The translations under genes were made by a program, and so were the position numbers. Of a stretch of DNA of 64,000 nt, positions 16,078 through 25,074 are shown in pieces. Positions within the stretch are counted from its first letter, which is position 1; the number at the start of each line of letters is the position of its first letter. Origin of the DNA: Pseudomonadota bacterium (lineage in GTDB: Bacteria > Chloroflexota > UBA5177 > JAJPKF01); contig JAJPKF010000025.1 in the NCBI GenBank assembly GCA_021323865.1, positions 1 through 64,000 on the forward strand. Reading direction: 5' to 3'. The notes beneath the pieces were generated by a model. The model searched no databases. It was not told the origin of the DNA and was given only the letters and a program-made list of their open reading frames with translations.

Positions 16078-16875
16078 CTAGGGCCAGATTGCCGCGGGGG
16101 ACTGGCCGTGGGACCCACAGGAGGAAGGAAGCTGCGCGTGGGGCGGACGACCATAGTTCCAAAAATGAATCCACACGCCGAGCCGAATGTGCCTGCGACG
16201 GTGCTCGCCCCGAGAATATCGTCCCGTGCTCGAGACGTGGAAGAGCCTGCCGGTGGCGCGGCCGATCAAATAGGTCGAGGTGGCCCGAACCCTTAGCGGC
16301 TTGGGCGGGTAGTTGCCGGACGGAATGCTGATCAATCCCGACGCCCGAATGCGCCAGACCGAATGGCCCTTGTACTGGGTGGGTCCCAGGTTCTCCACCA
16401 CGGGGTAGTCGCGCAGGCGGCCGATCCCGGCCAGCGTCAACTGCCGCGAGTGAGACGAGGGGCCGACTCGAGTACAGACCCAGGTCCCGTCGTGATGCGC
16501 CTGGAGAGCCTCGCGTTTGCCGACTCGTACGATCCGCAGCCACTCCTTGCCCAAGCGGTGACCGACCAGCTCAGGCGAGCGAACCGATACCGAGCCTTCG
16601 AATTCGGTCGGCGGACGGAACCGAACACGTAGATACTCGACGAACACGGTCGAGACCGGACGGCTGCGGCCGGGTATTCGCTCGCTGACGCGATAGCCGA
16701 GAACGACACGGAAGCCATTACTGTGTATCACCTTTCCCAGCGACCTGCTCACGAGCGCCCGAGCCGCACCGGAGGAGCCGATCGCCTGGGCGCTGCTGAC
16801 GGCGCCGGCGAGGAACGGCGCGATCAGCACCGCACCGAGCGCGGCAAGAGATGCCTGGGCTTTATGACCATTCAT
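16078..16875 (-). CDS. Secreted hypothetical protein
   Basis: A 265-residue protein. The frame is open further upstream, but ATG 16875 has a perfect AGGAGG 7 nt before it and begins a good signal peptide (MNGHKAQASLAALGAVLIAP, cleavage after AQA near residue 31). The mature part includes VVLGYRVSERIPGRSRPVST, a run with GTWVCTRVG, and PVVENLGPTQYKGHSVWRIR. This order, an outer-leaflet beta structure with VWRI and a strand ending TSTYLIGRATGRLFHV, resembles LolA/LppX-like lipid-binding folds of actinobacterial secreted proteins. That similarity is only a guess. It lies 46 nt after the sedolisin stop on the same strand, so both are probably co-transcribed. Confidence 0.72.
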   Translation of the reverse strand: MNGHKAQASLAALGAVLIAPFLAGAVSSAQAIGSSGAARALVSRSLGKVIHSNGFRVVLGYRVSERIPGRSRPVSTVFVEYLRVRFRPPTEFEGSVSVRSPELVGHRLGKEWLRIVRVGKREALQAHHDGTWVCTRVGPSSHSRQLTLAGIGRLRDYPVVENLGPTQYKGHSVWRIRASGLISIPSGNYPPKPLRVRATSTYLIGRATGRLFHVSSTGRYSRGEHRRRHIRLGVWIHFWNYGRPPHAQLPSSCGSHGQSPAAIWP

Positions 16876-16921
16876 CACTGAACCTCCTGGACGCGGTTCG
16901 CAGCATACTCCGTGCCGGGCG

Positions 16922-18796
16922 CTACCGCGCCAGGTCCGACTGGAGATTGGGAACGTTGGGTGTTCCCAGCCCGGTGACTCCATCCCATCCGGGCCCGGTG
17001 GCGAACTTGCCGTTGGTGCATCCCCTGTCCGTCGCCGTTGACGAGTTCGGACAGACCACATCGTGGAAATCGGAGTGGTATGAGCCCTGGCGAGCCAGAT
17101 AGTAGAAGGCGGGATTGGCAAATCCGAGCACCAGATCCTGCGTGGTCAGGTAGGAGTTTATGTCGGCGAGGACGCCGGCCCACACGGGGGTGGCCAGGCT
17201 CGTTCCTCCATCCACCTCGCAGCCACCGCTGTAGCAGATTACGGCGCCCGAGAAGCTCGGGTCGCCCGGCCCCGCCACATCGGGGAAGGCGCGGCACACA
17301 CGCGAGGTGCCATTCAAGGGGCAGGAGCCGCCGTTGGGCCCGAGGCCCGGGGCCTTTTGCCATGACGGGCGTCGATAACGATTACTGAACCCGCCGCTGG
17401 ATCCCTCGGGACAGGCAACCGAGGTCGAGAAGCACTGGTCCGAGTGGACGTTGCCACGGGGATCGTAGTACCAGGCCACCTCTCCCGGATAGCTCGACAG
17501 CGTGATGGCCGCGAACTTGTCGCTCCCGGGGCCGAACGCGGTGCCGCCCACCGATAGGACGTAGGCGCTGTCAGCCGGATACTGCGGAAAGGGATCGTCC
17601 TTGCCGGCCTTCGCGAATTCGCCGCAGTAGGACCCGGTATCGCCGGAAGCAAAGAGGAAGTTATGACCGGTGGCCGAATCACTGGCCATGACCGGATCGT
17701 CGTTGATGGCTCCGTCTCCGGAGTCCTCACAGGTACCCCAGCTGCTGGAGATCTGCCGTTCCATGTGGAGCCCGTTGAAGCCCATGGCCTTGGGTCCGGT
17801 GGTTCCCGCGCTGTTCAGGGCATCCATGCCGCCGGTGGCGGTCGAGTCGTTGAACTCCCAGTAGTCGATGACGGACGACGTGGCCATGCCATAGGAATTC
17901 TCGATATCGATGCCCGACTCGGCGGAATCACCGCTGCTCACACCGCCGTCCACTTTGTGGACCACGAGCCGGCCGCTGGTGGTGGTTGGTGCGAGCCCGG
18001 AGCCGAGACCCACATGCTTCGCCCAGTTGGTAAGGGCGTGGTTGCTGGGAGGATCGTCGAAGAGCGTCACGCCGATGTGCTGTCCGTGTCCGGTCTCCGA
18101 CGAGGGCACGGCATAGGCGGCGCGGTAATCGGACGGGTAGTAGCCGCCCAGGTTGTTGTCTCCGCGCCCGCTGATCGGCAGGCGGGTGACCCGGCGAGCC
18201 GGGAGGGCGACGATCCGGGAGGTGTTGTCGAGACCCACAACGCCATTGACGATGCGACTCAGAGGCGCCGGGATCAGCGGCGCGGTTGAGGGTGCGAAGA
18301 ACAGCGCCGACCGGCCGTAGAGCCTTCCGTGATAGCGGAGGATCGACACGTGAAACAGACGATCGACCGCCCCGACACTACCCCGCGCGTCGACGATCAG
18401 ATGATTGGCATACGTGCGTGTGATCTGGATTCCGTGCTCTCGGAGCCAGCCCGTGACCTGACCCTCCTGGGCGCGAGTCGGATTGAAGAGCCGGTTCGCC
18501 TGGTTCTGGCTGAGGTAATGCCCGAAACGGGGCGAGCCGGGCGTACTCTCCTGCATCAAGGCGCGATTGAGCGCGCCCCAGCTGCGGATCCTGAGGGTGA
18601 CGGCAAAGGACAGCCGGCGCTCTGGATTGAGGCGGCCGATGGGCCGCGCCGCTCCGGAGGCCACGGCGAGAGGCACGGCCTGTCGAAGGAGGTGGCTCCG
18701 GCCGGCGGCAGCCGCCGTTCCTCCCCATGCGCTCGGAAGCCACAGGGCAACGGCGGCGGCGAGACTGACGACCGCGACGGCAATTCTCTGGGACAC
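16922..18796 (-). CDS. Sedolisin-family (S53) secreted serine-carboxyl protease
   Basis: A 624-residue preproprotease. GTG 18796 is preferred because GGGAG lies just upstream and a signal peptide follows at once (VSQRIAVAVVSLAAAVALW). Residues 50-200 form the pro-kumamolisin activation domain (STPGSPRFGHYLSQNQ). The catalytic domain shows the sedolisin residues Glu and Asp in SAESGIDIENSYGMA (about E293/D297), the oxyanion Asp in FASGDTGSYC (about 386), and the nucleophile Ser in GGTSLATPVWAG (about 533). The C-terminal calcium-site region is FHDVV plus GPGWDGVTGLGTPN. Such enzymes are acid-active endopeptidases outside the cell. Its presence fits an acidic soil-type habitat, which is inference. 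Confidence 0.92.
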   Translation of the reverse strand: MSQRIAVAVVSLAAAVALWLPSAWGGTAAAAGRSHLLRQAVPLAVASGAARPIGRLNPERRLSFAVTLRIRSWGALNRALMQESTPGSPRFGHYLSQNQANRLFNPTRAQEGQVTGWLREHGIQITRTYANHLIVDARGSVGAVDRLFHVSILRYHGRLYGRSALFFAPSTAPLIPAPLSRIVNGVVGLDNTSRIVALPARRVTRLPISGRGDNNLGGYYPSDYRAAYAVPSSETGHGQHIGVTLFDDPPSNHALTNWAKHVGLGSGLAPTTTSGRLVVHKVDGGVSSGDSAESGIDIENSYGMATSSVIDYWEFNDSTATGGMDALNSAGTTGPKAMGFNGLHMERQISSSWGTCEDSGDGAINDDPVMASDSATGHNFLFASGDTGSYCGEFAKAGKDDPFPQYPADSAYVLSVGGTAFGPGSDKFAAITLSSYPGEVAWYYDPRGNVHSDQCFSTSVACPEGSSGGFSNRYRRPSWQKAPGLGPNGGSCPLNGTSRVCRAFPDVAGPGDPSFSGAVICYSGGCEVDGGTSLATPVWAGVLADINSYLTTQDLVLGFANPAFYYLARQGSYHSDFHDVVCPNSSTATDRGCTNGKFATGPGWDGVTGLGTPNVPNLQSDLAR

Positions 18797-19020
18797 GGGT
18801 GTTCTCCCTTCACCGCCGCCGCTTCGGAGCGTGATGCGAGCGGTCGACACTATGTGCAGCTTACGGCACCGATCGTGTCGCCCGCAATGCCCTGCAGTCA
18901 CTCACGATGAGTGTTACTGAAGGGTTTCTGGCTCAGTCCTTTGGAAGTGGTCCTGAGGGAACGATCACAACGGGGGCGCAAGGAGCCAGCGCCCGGAATA
19001 AATCAACGCGTCCATGAAGG

Positions 19021-19060
19021 GGCAGCAGTATGCACGGTCCGGAGGACCGGAGTTGCTGCC
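19021..19060. terminator. Compound hairpin
   Basis: Outer arms GGCAGCA (19021-19027) and TGCTGCC (19054-19060) enclose a perfect inner hairpin CGGTCC-GGA-GGACCG (19035-19049). It lies downstream of the RDD gene on the minus strand and upstream of the sedolisin. No T-run follows. Confidence 0.5.
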
Positions 19061-19094
19061 GAGCGGGGGTCGAGGGCGTCAGCCCCTCCCCCCT

Positions 19095-19117
19095 CCCGGG
19101 TGTCGGAGTCACCCGGG
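19095..19117 (-). terminator. 8-bp hairpin after the RDD gene
   Basis: CCCGGGTG (19095-19102) and CACCCGGG (19110-19117) form a perfect stem with a 7-nt loop, 20 nt past the RDD stop codon on the minus strand. A poly-T tail is absent. Confidence 0.5.
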
Positions 19118-19137
19118 TCGCCACCTTCGACCCCGTC

Positions 19138-19650
19138 CTATCGGCTGACGACCAGTGTCCCGGTCGCCTTGTCCCCCAGCCGCTGGCGCCGCTCGTTGTT
19201 GAACATGAACCAGAGACCGACGACGCCCGCAAACAAGCCGTCGATGAGCCGGAGGAGATTCCGGAAGAGCGCCTGACCGAAGGAGATGCGCCGTCCCGAG
19301 AAGTCGACCACCCGAATCCCGAAGACCCACTTTCCAATGGTCGAGCCGAAGAGCCATTCCATCAGCGTGAAGTACCCGAAGGTGATCAGGGCGGCGATGA
19401 GGTAGTGCCGGAGGTTGCCCGCCGAGAGCATCTGCCGGTAGGTCGCCAGTATCGCACTCTCACTTCCGGTCGCCAGCGTCTGCGGTTGGGTCCAGCCGGC
19501 GGCCCTGCCCAGGACCACTATGACGAATAATGCGGCCAGGTCGACGAGGTAGGCGAGGCCGCGCCGAGTGACCCGGCGAACGTCGGCCGGCCCAAAGGGG
19601 CTCACCTCCGAGCCCGCCAGCGGGCGGGAAAGCTGCGTCGCGTACTGCAT
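19138..19650 (-). CDS. RDD-family membrane protein
   Basis: A 170-residue integral membrane protein. ATG 19650 is chosen because GGACGGAGG precedes it by about 12 nt; a GTG 12 codons earlier lacks such a site. It has the RDD pattern: an Arg-rich entry to helix 1 with an embedded Asp (RRGLAYLVDLAALFVIV), the helix YLIAALITFGYFTLMEWLFG, then the signature GSTIGKWVFGIRVVDFSGRR, and a final helix with a re-entrant end (RQRLGDKATGTLVV). RDD proteins are small membrane proteins, some of which mediate ion or compatible-solute exchange. The substrate is unknown here. Confidence 0.88.
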   Translation of the reverse strand: MQYATQLSRPLAGSEVSPFGPADVRRVTRRGLAYLVDLAALFVIVVLGRAAGWTQPQTLATGSESAILATYRQMLSAGNLRHYLIAALITFGYFTLMEWLFGSTIGKWVFGIRVVDFSGRRISFGQALFRNLLRLIDGLFAGVVGLWFMFNNERRQRLGDKATGTLVVSR

Positions 19651-19932
19651 CTTGGGTGTGTTCCTCCGTCCGTGCGGTAGGCTCACAATGGCGGAGGTGG
19701 GCTAGCCCGGTACGGCCCGAATGTCCTATGGCGACGGACTGGCCCTGTGGCTAGTTGTCTCGGTCACGCCTCGGCAGGCGCCGGGAGGGTCGGCGAGGGC
19801 GTTCTCTCCGCCCGCCAAGCTTGGCAGTCTGCTGCGGTAGCCTCACTGCTACGATTGAAGAAGTCGCTGCGTCTCGTAACGCGAACCGCTCCGCTACGCG
19901 CGAATCCGCGAGATTCGGGAATGTGAGCCGCC

Positions 19933-21810
19933 ATGCGGGGTCGTTCTTCGTCTCGATCTCGTGCCATGCCGAGACTCTTTGCCGCCTTGGGGCTGGTGCT
20001 CGCGCTTCTGGGTGCGGGATCAGCGCGGTCGGCCGTTGCGGCAGTCATCCAGCATCCCACGGCCCGCGGGCTTGCCACGTCGCACATCCGCCGTCCACAG
20101 TCGACCGCCAATCACGGGTCGATGTCGGAGCCGAACCCGAACGAAACCGTGGCGCCCTGTCCGCCCAATGGGAAGCAGGCCAAGTACTGGACCCACCTCG
20201 ACGGCTCCCATCCCTTCCGGCTTTGGTACGACGCCCGGTCCGGCGCGGGCAATCAACGAGCGACGGCGATCCCACTCGTTCAGGAATTGGATTCGACGAT
20301 CTGGCATAAGCTCACCACCCTGATGGGCGTCGTTCCGGTGAGCGACCCCTTGAATATTTGCCTCGTTCCGAGCCTGCCTGGCGGCGCGCTCGGCGATACC
20401 CACGCGAAGAGCGGCTGTGACAAGACGGCTGCGTACATTGACATGCTCGGATCCCTGTCGGAGAAGACCGGTCGCGACGTGCTTGCCCACGAGTTCATGC
20501 ACGTGCTCCAATTCGCCCTCAACGTCTCTTGCGGTGACCAGTGGTGGCGCGAATCCACGGGCGAGTGGGCCGAGAACTTCGTATACCCAACCGACAACCG
20601 CGAACACACCTTCAGCTCGGCGTACATGACCACCACCGAAGATCCGCTCGACAAGACCGAGCCGACCTTCAACCGCTACTACGGCGAGTATCTGTTCGCC
20701 TTGCTCATTCAGCATCTCGATGGGCCGAAGGTCATCGGCACCATCTGGCGCAGGGAGGAGAAACAGCCGCTCCTGAAGGCCATCGACGACTCGGTGTCAG
20801 GCGGACTGAATTCACTGTGGCCACAGTTCGCCCTCGATAACTGGAATCACGCGCCGGCGGACGTCTACGAAAAGTGGGACGGCGGAAAACCGAACCTCGA
20901 CGCCGTATACAACCATGTTGCCGTCACGCCGCTTACCGATGGTGGTGGCGAGCAGGACTGCTGCCAGTGGGACGGCATCAAGCATCTCTCCGCGCTCTAT
21001 CAGTCATTCACGTTCGATAAGACCGTTCGGACCGTGACCGTGTCGGCCGGATTCACGCTGGCCTACAACCCCGACTTCCACATGAGCGCTATTGTGGGCA
21101 TCAATAACAACAAGCCCTCGCTGGTCGACCTGACCGTTCCCGGCAACCCGGGCAAGGCGGGCGCGGCATTCTGTCTTGATCGGCCAGACGAGCACATAAC
21201 CAGCCTTGTCCTGGTTATGAGCAACAGCAGCGCAACCAAGAACATCGCACCCGACACTCAGGACGGCGGCATCAACAGTCCCGTGGTTGCCGCCACCGGC
21301 GCGGGCTGCAGGTCATGGAGCGGGGACCTGAGATCGAGGATCAAGGGGAATGGGACGCTCGTCGACAAAGTCCACCTGCATTTCGCCGCTCAGCCAACCT
21401 TCCCCACGGATTTTCAGCGGGGCACCAACTTTGCCGGCGCGGACTACGTGGCCACGTCGGGCAGACTCACCTGGAAGGAATCAGGGAAATACGGCGGCTG
21501 CACGTACGGCGGATCCTTCTCGAGGAAGATCGCCCAAGGGTTTGTGCCGATGGCGATGCTCTGGCGAACCACGGAACCACTGGGAGACTACCGAAAGGCC
21601 GGCTTCTTCGGCTTTGGGGGCAGCATATGGAACCCGACGGGCACCGAAACCGTCACCTGTTCAGGTCACACGGAGAAGAACGCGTATCCGGTGTTGAATG
21701 ATCTGGTGCAGGCGGCCTCCACACCGTTTGTGGTGCATGGTCTGGCCGTGAAGGGTGGTATATCGGCCAACGGGAACACGTGGAAGTGGAGTTTGACCTC
21801 GCCGGGCTGA
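19933..21810 (+). CDS. Secreted putative zinc metallopeptidase (HExxH)
   Basis: A 625-residue secreted protein. The first 37 residues are a signal peptide (SRAMPRLFAALGLVLALLGA, end SAVAA); a second ATG at 19966 would give a shorter signal. The catalytic motif is HEFMH at residues 186-190 in DVLAHEFMHVLQF. A downstream glutamate in WWRESTGEWAENF (about 207 or 211) is a plausible third zinc ligand, a gluzincin-type arrangement. Residues 230-310 are an alpha-helical cap (RYYGEYLFALLIQHLDGPKV) as seen in peptidase families related to M1/DUF6055. The C-terminal half is beta-rich with several cysteines. I cannot name the family. It stands alone and converges on the broken toxin gene. Extracellular proteolysis is inferred from the motif only. 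Confidence 0.78.
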   Translation: MRGRSSSRSRAMPRLFAALGLVLALLGAGSARSAVAAVIQHPTARGLATSHIRRPQSTANHGSMSEPNPNETVAPCPPNGKQAKYWTHLDGSHPFRLWYDARSGAGNQRATAIPLVQELDSTIWHKLTTLMGVVPVSDPLNICLVPSLPGGALGDTHAKSGCDKTAAYIDMLGSLSEKTGRDVLAHEFMHVLQFALNVSCGDQWWRESTGEWAENFVYPTDNREHTFSSAYMTTTEDPLDKTEPTFNRYYGEYLFALLIQHLDGPKVIGTIWRREEKQPLLKAIDDSVSGGLNSLWPQFALDNWNHAPADVYEKWDGGKPNLDAVYNHVAVTPLTDGGGEQDCCQWDGIKHLSALYQSFTFDKTVRTVTVSAGFTLAYNPDFHMSAIVGINNNKPSLVDLTVPGNPGKAGAAFCLDRPDEHITSLVLVMSNSSATKNIAPDTQDGGINSPVVAATGAGCRSWSGDLRSRIKGNGTLVDKVHLHFAAQPTFPTDFQRGTNFAGADYVATSGRLTWKESGKYGGCTYGGSFSRKIAQGFVPMAMLWRTTEPLGDYRKAGFFGFGGSIWNPTGTETVTCSGHTEKNAYPVLNDLVQAASTPFVVHGLAVKGGISANGNTWKWSLTSPG

Positions 21811-21839
21811 GCGTGGCGGTTGGCCCTACCCGTCGCAAC

Positions 21840-22106
21840 CTACTGGCGGTAGACATCGTTTCGGTGCCCATCCCACACGACGTACACGACAAGGCGATCG
21901 TCGAGAACCTCGTAGACAGTCCGATGGGTGCCTACCCGCACGCGATAGACGTTGGGCTCTCCAACCAAGGCCTGCCAGGCGGGCGCCGCGGGTTTTCCGC
22001 CAACAGATCGATCGCGGCGCGGACGCGCTGTTGATCCGCCCGGGCCAGCCGCTGTAAAGCCTTTATGGCTCGCCGGGCGATTTCGACCCGGTGAGGCGGT
22101 CCTCAC
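21840..22106 (-). pseudogene. RelE/ParE-type toxin with two compensating frameshifts
   Basis: GTG 22106 overlaps the antitoxin stop (GTGA), the usual toxin position. The frame from that GTG runs to TAG 21840 but encodes RelE-like sequence only in its last third (LVGEPNVYRVRVG, RTVYEVLDDRLVVYVVWDGH, RNDVYRQ). The missing middle is in the -1-related frame: VEIARRAIKALQRLARADQQ then RVRAAIDLLAENPRRPPG, a textbook RelE first half. Joining them needs one extra base shortly after the start and one missing base after PRRPPG. As read, the protein would be nonfunctional. Either the toxin has decayed while leaving the antitoxin intact, or the assembly has two indels. Confidence 0.75.
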
Positions 22107-22369
22107 AGCATGCCGAGATCGGCCTTTACTTCCTCCCACGGGACGAAGTCGTTCTCATCGCGGACAGCTCGGAGCTCTGCCCGGTCAATGGCATCCTCGG
22201 CCCGTTCGACCAGAGCATCGTAGACATCCGCGTCGACGATGGCGGCGATACGACGACCGCACCGAGTGAGATAGACCGGCTCCTTCGAGGCCCGTGGCAG
22301 GCCAATCGCCTCGGCCAGTGTCTTTCGTAGGACATTCACCGGTTTCTGATTCATGTACAAATTGTGCAT
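22103..22369 (-). CDS. Phd/YefM-family antitoxin
   Basis: An 88-residue protein (83 if ATG 22354 is used). The N-terminal half has the Phd/YefM fold: VNVLRKTLAEAIGLPRASKE, PVYLTRCGRRIAAIVDADVYDALVE with the beta-hairpin DNA-binding part. The C-terminal acidic tail RAVRDENDFVPWEEVKADLG neutralises RelE-type toxins in the family. ATG 22369 has GGAAG about 12 nt upstream; ATG 22354 lacks a site but overlaps a TGTACA core that YefM proteins recognise. The toxin frame follows with a 4-bp overlap but is broken, so this antitoxin may now be solitary. Confidence 0.85.
   Translation of the reverse strand: MHNLYMNQKPVNVLRKTLAEAIGLPRASKEPVYLTRCGRRIAAIVDADVYDALVERAEDAIDRAELRAVRDENDFVPWEEVKADLGML
22354..22368. 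promoter_or_regulatory. Candidate antitoxin operator with TGTACA core
   Basis: TGTACAA (22354-22360) and TTGTGCA (22362-22368) form an imperfect palindrome around one central base. YefM-type antitoxins bind palindromes with a TGTACA core near their own promoter. It covers the possible start codon at 22354. Confidence 0.4.
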
Positions 22370-22483
22370 TCGGAGCCGATGCTTCCTGCCCGCCGGCAAT
22401 CGGGAGGGCAGTCATGGGCACGGGGTTGCCTGTCCTGTTGGTGGCCGTCGTTGCACTGTGGCACTCTTACGACGTTGCGGAAC

Positions 22484-22535
22484 TGTAACCGTCGCAACCC
22501 CAACGCAACGGCGATATGGGCGCACGACGGTTACA
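22484..22535. repeat. 11-bp perfect inverted repeat in a divergent promoter region
   Basis: TGTAACCGTCG (22484-22494) is repeated in inverse as CGACGGTTACA (22525-22535) with 30 nt between. It lies between the antitoxin (left) and the secreted solenoid gene (right). It may be a paired operator for a dimeric regulator or an RNA hairpin in the leader of the 22622 gene. Confidence 0.55.
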
Positions 22536-22621
22536 CAGGTACTAGCCGATGACGGCCACCCCGCACGGGCTGGCCCGGTCGGAGACAGCTTTGTACGTAT
22601 GACGATGGCAGAGGAGCGAAC

Positions 22622-23707
22622 ATGATCGGGTTCATAAGAGCAAGGGCGGATCGAACCGCCGGACGGCCGGGGAGAAGGACCCTGCTGACGTTTGTCGCTC
22701 TGGCAGGAGGATTGAGCGCGACGCTTCTCACGACGGGGAGCGCCTATGGAGTGACGGGCTGCCGAGGCGACCCACTGGTGACGCTGTCCAATGGGATCAG
22801 TGTCCGCCTGGTGGCCCAGATCGGAACGGCCACTTCTTCGGTTAATGCTGTCAATTTCACCCTGCACATCCCCAAGGGAACCACGGTGGCCAGCGTTCAG
22901 TACGACGGTCTATTGCCCGAGACCCTGAGCTGGGTCGCAGACAAGGCGGCCATGGACAGCAAGGGCGATGCTTCATTTACGGACGTGGTGAGCGTTCAGA
23001 CCAGCACGTCGAATGTTCAGACAACGATCAGCGCCACTACCACCAATGGCACCGTCGAAAACTACAACCAGCAGTCGGGATCCAGCAATAGCTCGATCAA
23101 GCAGGACTTCCAGTATCAGCCCGGATCGAACTCAACCTGCCAGGGTGACGCCACTCTTACGGGTCAGGCAACCGGGGGTCTTACTGTCCCCAGTGGTGTG
23201 ACCTGCAACGTCACCAACCTGACCCTCGGCGGCCCGCTAACCGTTCAGCCGGGTGGGGTCCTGAACGCCTCCAATCTCTCTGTTGCCCAAACGGTCACTG
23301 TTCAGAGCGGCTCCGTCTCCGGAGTGATGCAGTACGCACAACTCAACGCATCCGGGTTGACGGTCAATGGAGACCTCAAGGTCCCTGCGGGGGGTACCGT
23401 CAACATTGACGGTGCAACACTCAACGGCAATCTCAATCTGACCAAGCTCACCGGTGCCAACAGCATCTGTAGCGCCACGGTTTCCAAGGCATTGACGGTC
23501 AGCGGTGACGTCAACGGAAGCACTCTGAGCGTCGGCAACGGATCCTCCGGCTGCGGCGGGAACACCATTGCACAGAACGCCCAGATTCAGAACAACTTGG
23601 GTACCGTTACCGTCTCCGGCAACGGGTTCAAGCAAGACCTCACGTGCAGCGCGGATACCTCGCTGTCCGTCAGTTCCAACCAGGTCGCCGGCACCAACAA
23701 GTGCTAA
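22622..23707 (+). CDS. Secreted beta-solenoid-like protein
   Basis: A 361-residue secreted protein; GAGGAG lies 6 nt before the ATG. The signal peptide is long (residues 1-42, hydrophobic core LTFVALAGGLSATLL, end SAYG). Residues 45-170 form a domain with VTLSNGISVRLVAQIGT and FTLHIPKGTTVASVQYDG. Residues 175-361 are short repeated strands: GLTVPSGVTCNVTNLTLGGP, LTVQPGGVLNASNLSV, TVNIDGATLNGNLNLTKL and LTVSGDVNGSTLSV. These are rich in Asn, Thr, Gly and Ser, as in bactofilin/adhesin-like solenoids. Cysteines are regularly spaced. Base composition is lower in GC than neighbouring genes. It is followed 50 nt later by an HD-GYP gene on the same strand. A surface or matrix protein is likely; no known family was assigned. 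Confidence 0.8.
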   Translation: MIGFIRARADRTAGRPGRRTLLTFVALAGGLSATLLTTGSAYGVTGCRGDPLVTLSNGISVRLVAQIGTATSSVNAVNFTLHIPKGTTVASVQYDGLLPETLSWVADKAAMDSKGDASFTDVVSVQTSTSNVQTTISATTTNGTVENYNQQSGSSNSSIKQDFQYQPGSNSTCQGDATLTGQATGGLTVPSGVTCNVTNLTLGGPLTVQPGGVLNASNLSVAQTVTVQSGSVSGVMQYAQLNASGLTVNGDLKVPAGGTVNIDGATLNGNLNLTKLTGANSICSATVSKALTVSGDVNGSTLSVGNGSSGCGGNTIAQNAQIQNNLGTVTVSGNGFKQDLTCSADTSLSVSSNQVAGTNKC

Positions 23708-23757
23708 TCGAAGAGATCGGATCAGGAAGCAGACGGCGTTGTGAAAGAGAGTCCAGG

Positions 23758-25074
23758 ATGATCCCTCTCGCTCGTCTCCAAGAAAAGCTTGTGCCTCAGC
23801 CCTTGATCGCGATCTTGGGCGTGACCCTGGCGCTCGCAATGCTTACGACTTCCCAGCTGACCCAGCAAGTCGGTTTCGGCCTTCCGGCGGTATCCGCGCT
23901 CGTGCCGGTGATCCTCTTTGGTGGTGTGATCCTGGCCGAACAGTTCCCCATACACGTGCGCGTCAACACCAAGGTCCAGATGACCACCATTTTCTTCTTC
24001 TTGATGGCAGTGCTTCTACCGCCGCCCATGGCGGGGCTCCTGGCAGGCCTGGCAATGGTCGCGGGCGAGGTGAGCGTCAACAAGCACAAGGGCAACTATC
24101 CGAGCGACATCGCTACAGACGCTGCACGCTGGGCCGTGGCCGTTTTCGTTGGCTCGCAGATCGTTCATCTCCACACCGGCCTGCCCCTACCCGTAATCCT
24201 CATCCTGGCAGCCGCGACCATGTTTTGGTGGGACATGATCAGCTCGCCCGCAACCCTCAGCCCAATGTCGGGCGAGCGCCCGCTTCGGGTCATCATCGAC
24301 ATGGTTCGGGAGGCGGGACCCGCTGAGGCGGCGCAGTATGTCATCGGAGTGATGGCGACGGTCCTGATCGGCCACGCACTGTGGGCGGCTCCGCTGCTAC
24401 TCCTGCCGGCGGGAACCGTCTACATCTCGACCAAACGGTCCAAGGAGCTCCATCAAGGCACCCGAGCCATGCTGGAGGGCATGGCCGACACCGTCGATCT
24501 GCGCGACCCCTACACGGGTGGTCATTCCCGACGTGTGACTGAGTTTGTTACGCGGATTCTCCAGGCAATGGAGAAGACAGGGCCTGAGGTTGAGCTCATC
24601 GTCACCGCCGCCCGGCTGCATGACATCGGCAAGATCGCGGTTCCGGACGCCGTCCTGAACAAACCCGGCAAGCTGACGGAAGAGGAATGGCAAATCATGG
24701 CGTCTCATGCTGAGGTCGGCGCCGACTTCCTCGGGAAGCACCCCGGCTTCCGGCGAGGCATCGACATCGTGCGACATCATCATGAAGCGTGGGACGGCAG
24801 TGGATACCCACACCGGCTGCGCGGAACCGACATCCCGCTTGGCTCACGCATCATCGCCGTCGCCGACAGCTATGACGCCATGACCAGTGACCGGCCGTAC
24901 CGGGCCGGCATGTCGCGGGCGAAGGCTGTGTCGATTCTTCGCGAAGGTCGTGGCGTACAGTGGGACGCCCAGATTGTGGACGCCTTCGTCCGCAGCCTGG
25001 AAGCCCAGGTCGCGTCCGAACCGGCGCTTCGACTTGTCCACTCCGACGGGAAGACGCTGGCCGCAATCGCTTAG
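23758..25074 (+). CDS. Membrane-anchored HD-GYP domain phosphodiesterase
   Basis: A 438-residue protein. ATG 23758 is selected because the membrane region begins immediately and GAGAG lies upstream; the frame is open earlier without signals. Residues 14-225 contain six to seven transmembrane helices of a MASE-like sensor. Residues 235-420 are an HD-GYP domain: TGGHSRRV, the HD pair in ARLHDIGKIAVPD (288-289), the HAEVG motif, and HHHEAWDGSGYP near 340-351. All metal-binding residues and the GYP-type loop are intact, so c-di-GMP hydrolysis (to pGpG/GMP) is expected. It probably shares the transcript of the solenoid gene 50 nt upstream, hinting at c-di-GMP control of surface or matrix properties. 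Confidence 0.93.
   Translation: MIPLARLQEKLVPQPLIAILGVTLALAMLTTSQLTQQVGFGLPAVSALVPVILFGGVILAEQFPIHVRVNTKVQMTTIFFFLMAVLLPPPMAGLLAGLAMVAGEVSVNKHKGNYPSDIATDAARWAVAVFVGSQIVHLHTGLPLPVILILAAATMFWWDMISSPATLSPMSGERPLRVIIDMVREAGPAEAAQYVIGVMATVLIGHALWAAPLLLLPAGTVYISTKRSKELHQGTRAMLEGMADTVDLRDPYTGGHSRRVTEFVTRILQAMEKTGPEVELIVTAARLHDIGKIAVPDAVLNKPGKLTEEEWQIMASHAEVGADFLGKHPGFRRGIDIVRHHHEAWDGSGYPHRLRGTDIPLGSRIIAVADSYDAMTSDRPYRAGMSRAKAVSILREGRGVQWDAQIVDAFVRSLEAQVASEPALRLVHSDGKTLAAIA

Larger units (their letters stand above)
18797..19137. other. 341-nt gap between sedolisin and RDD genes
   Basis: No gene supported. It contains two terminator-like hairpins (19021-19060 and 19095-19117, listed separately) behind the RDD gene. 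The remainder should hold the promoter of the sedolisin gene, reading left. No convincing -35/-10 pair is seen. Confidence 0.45.
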
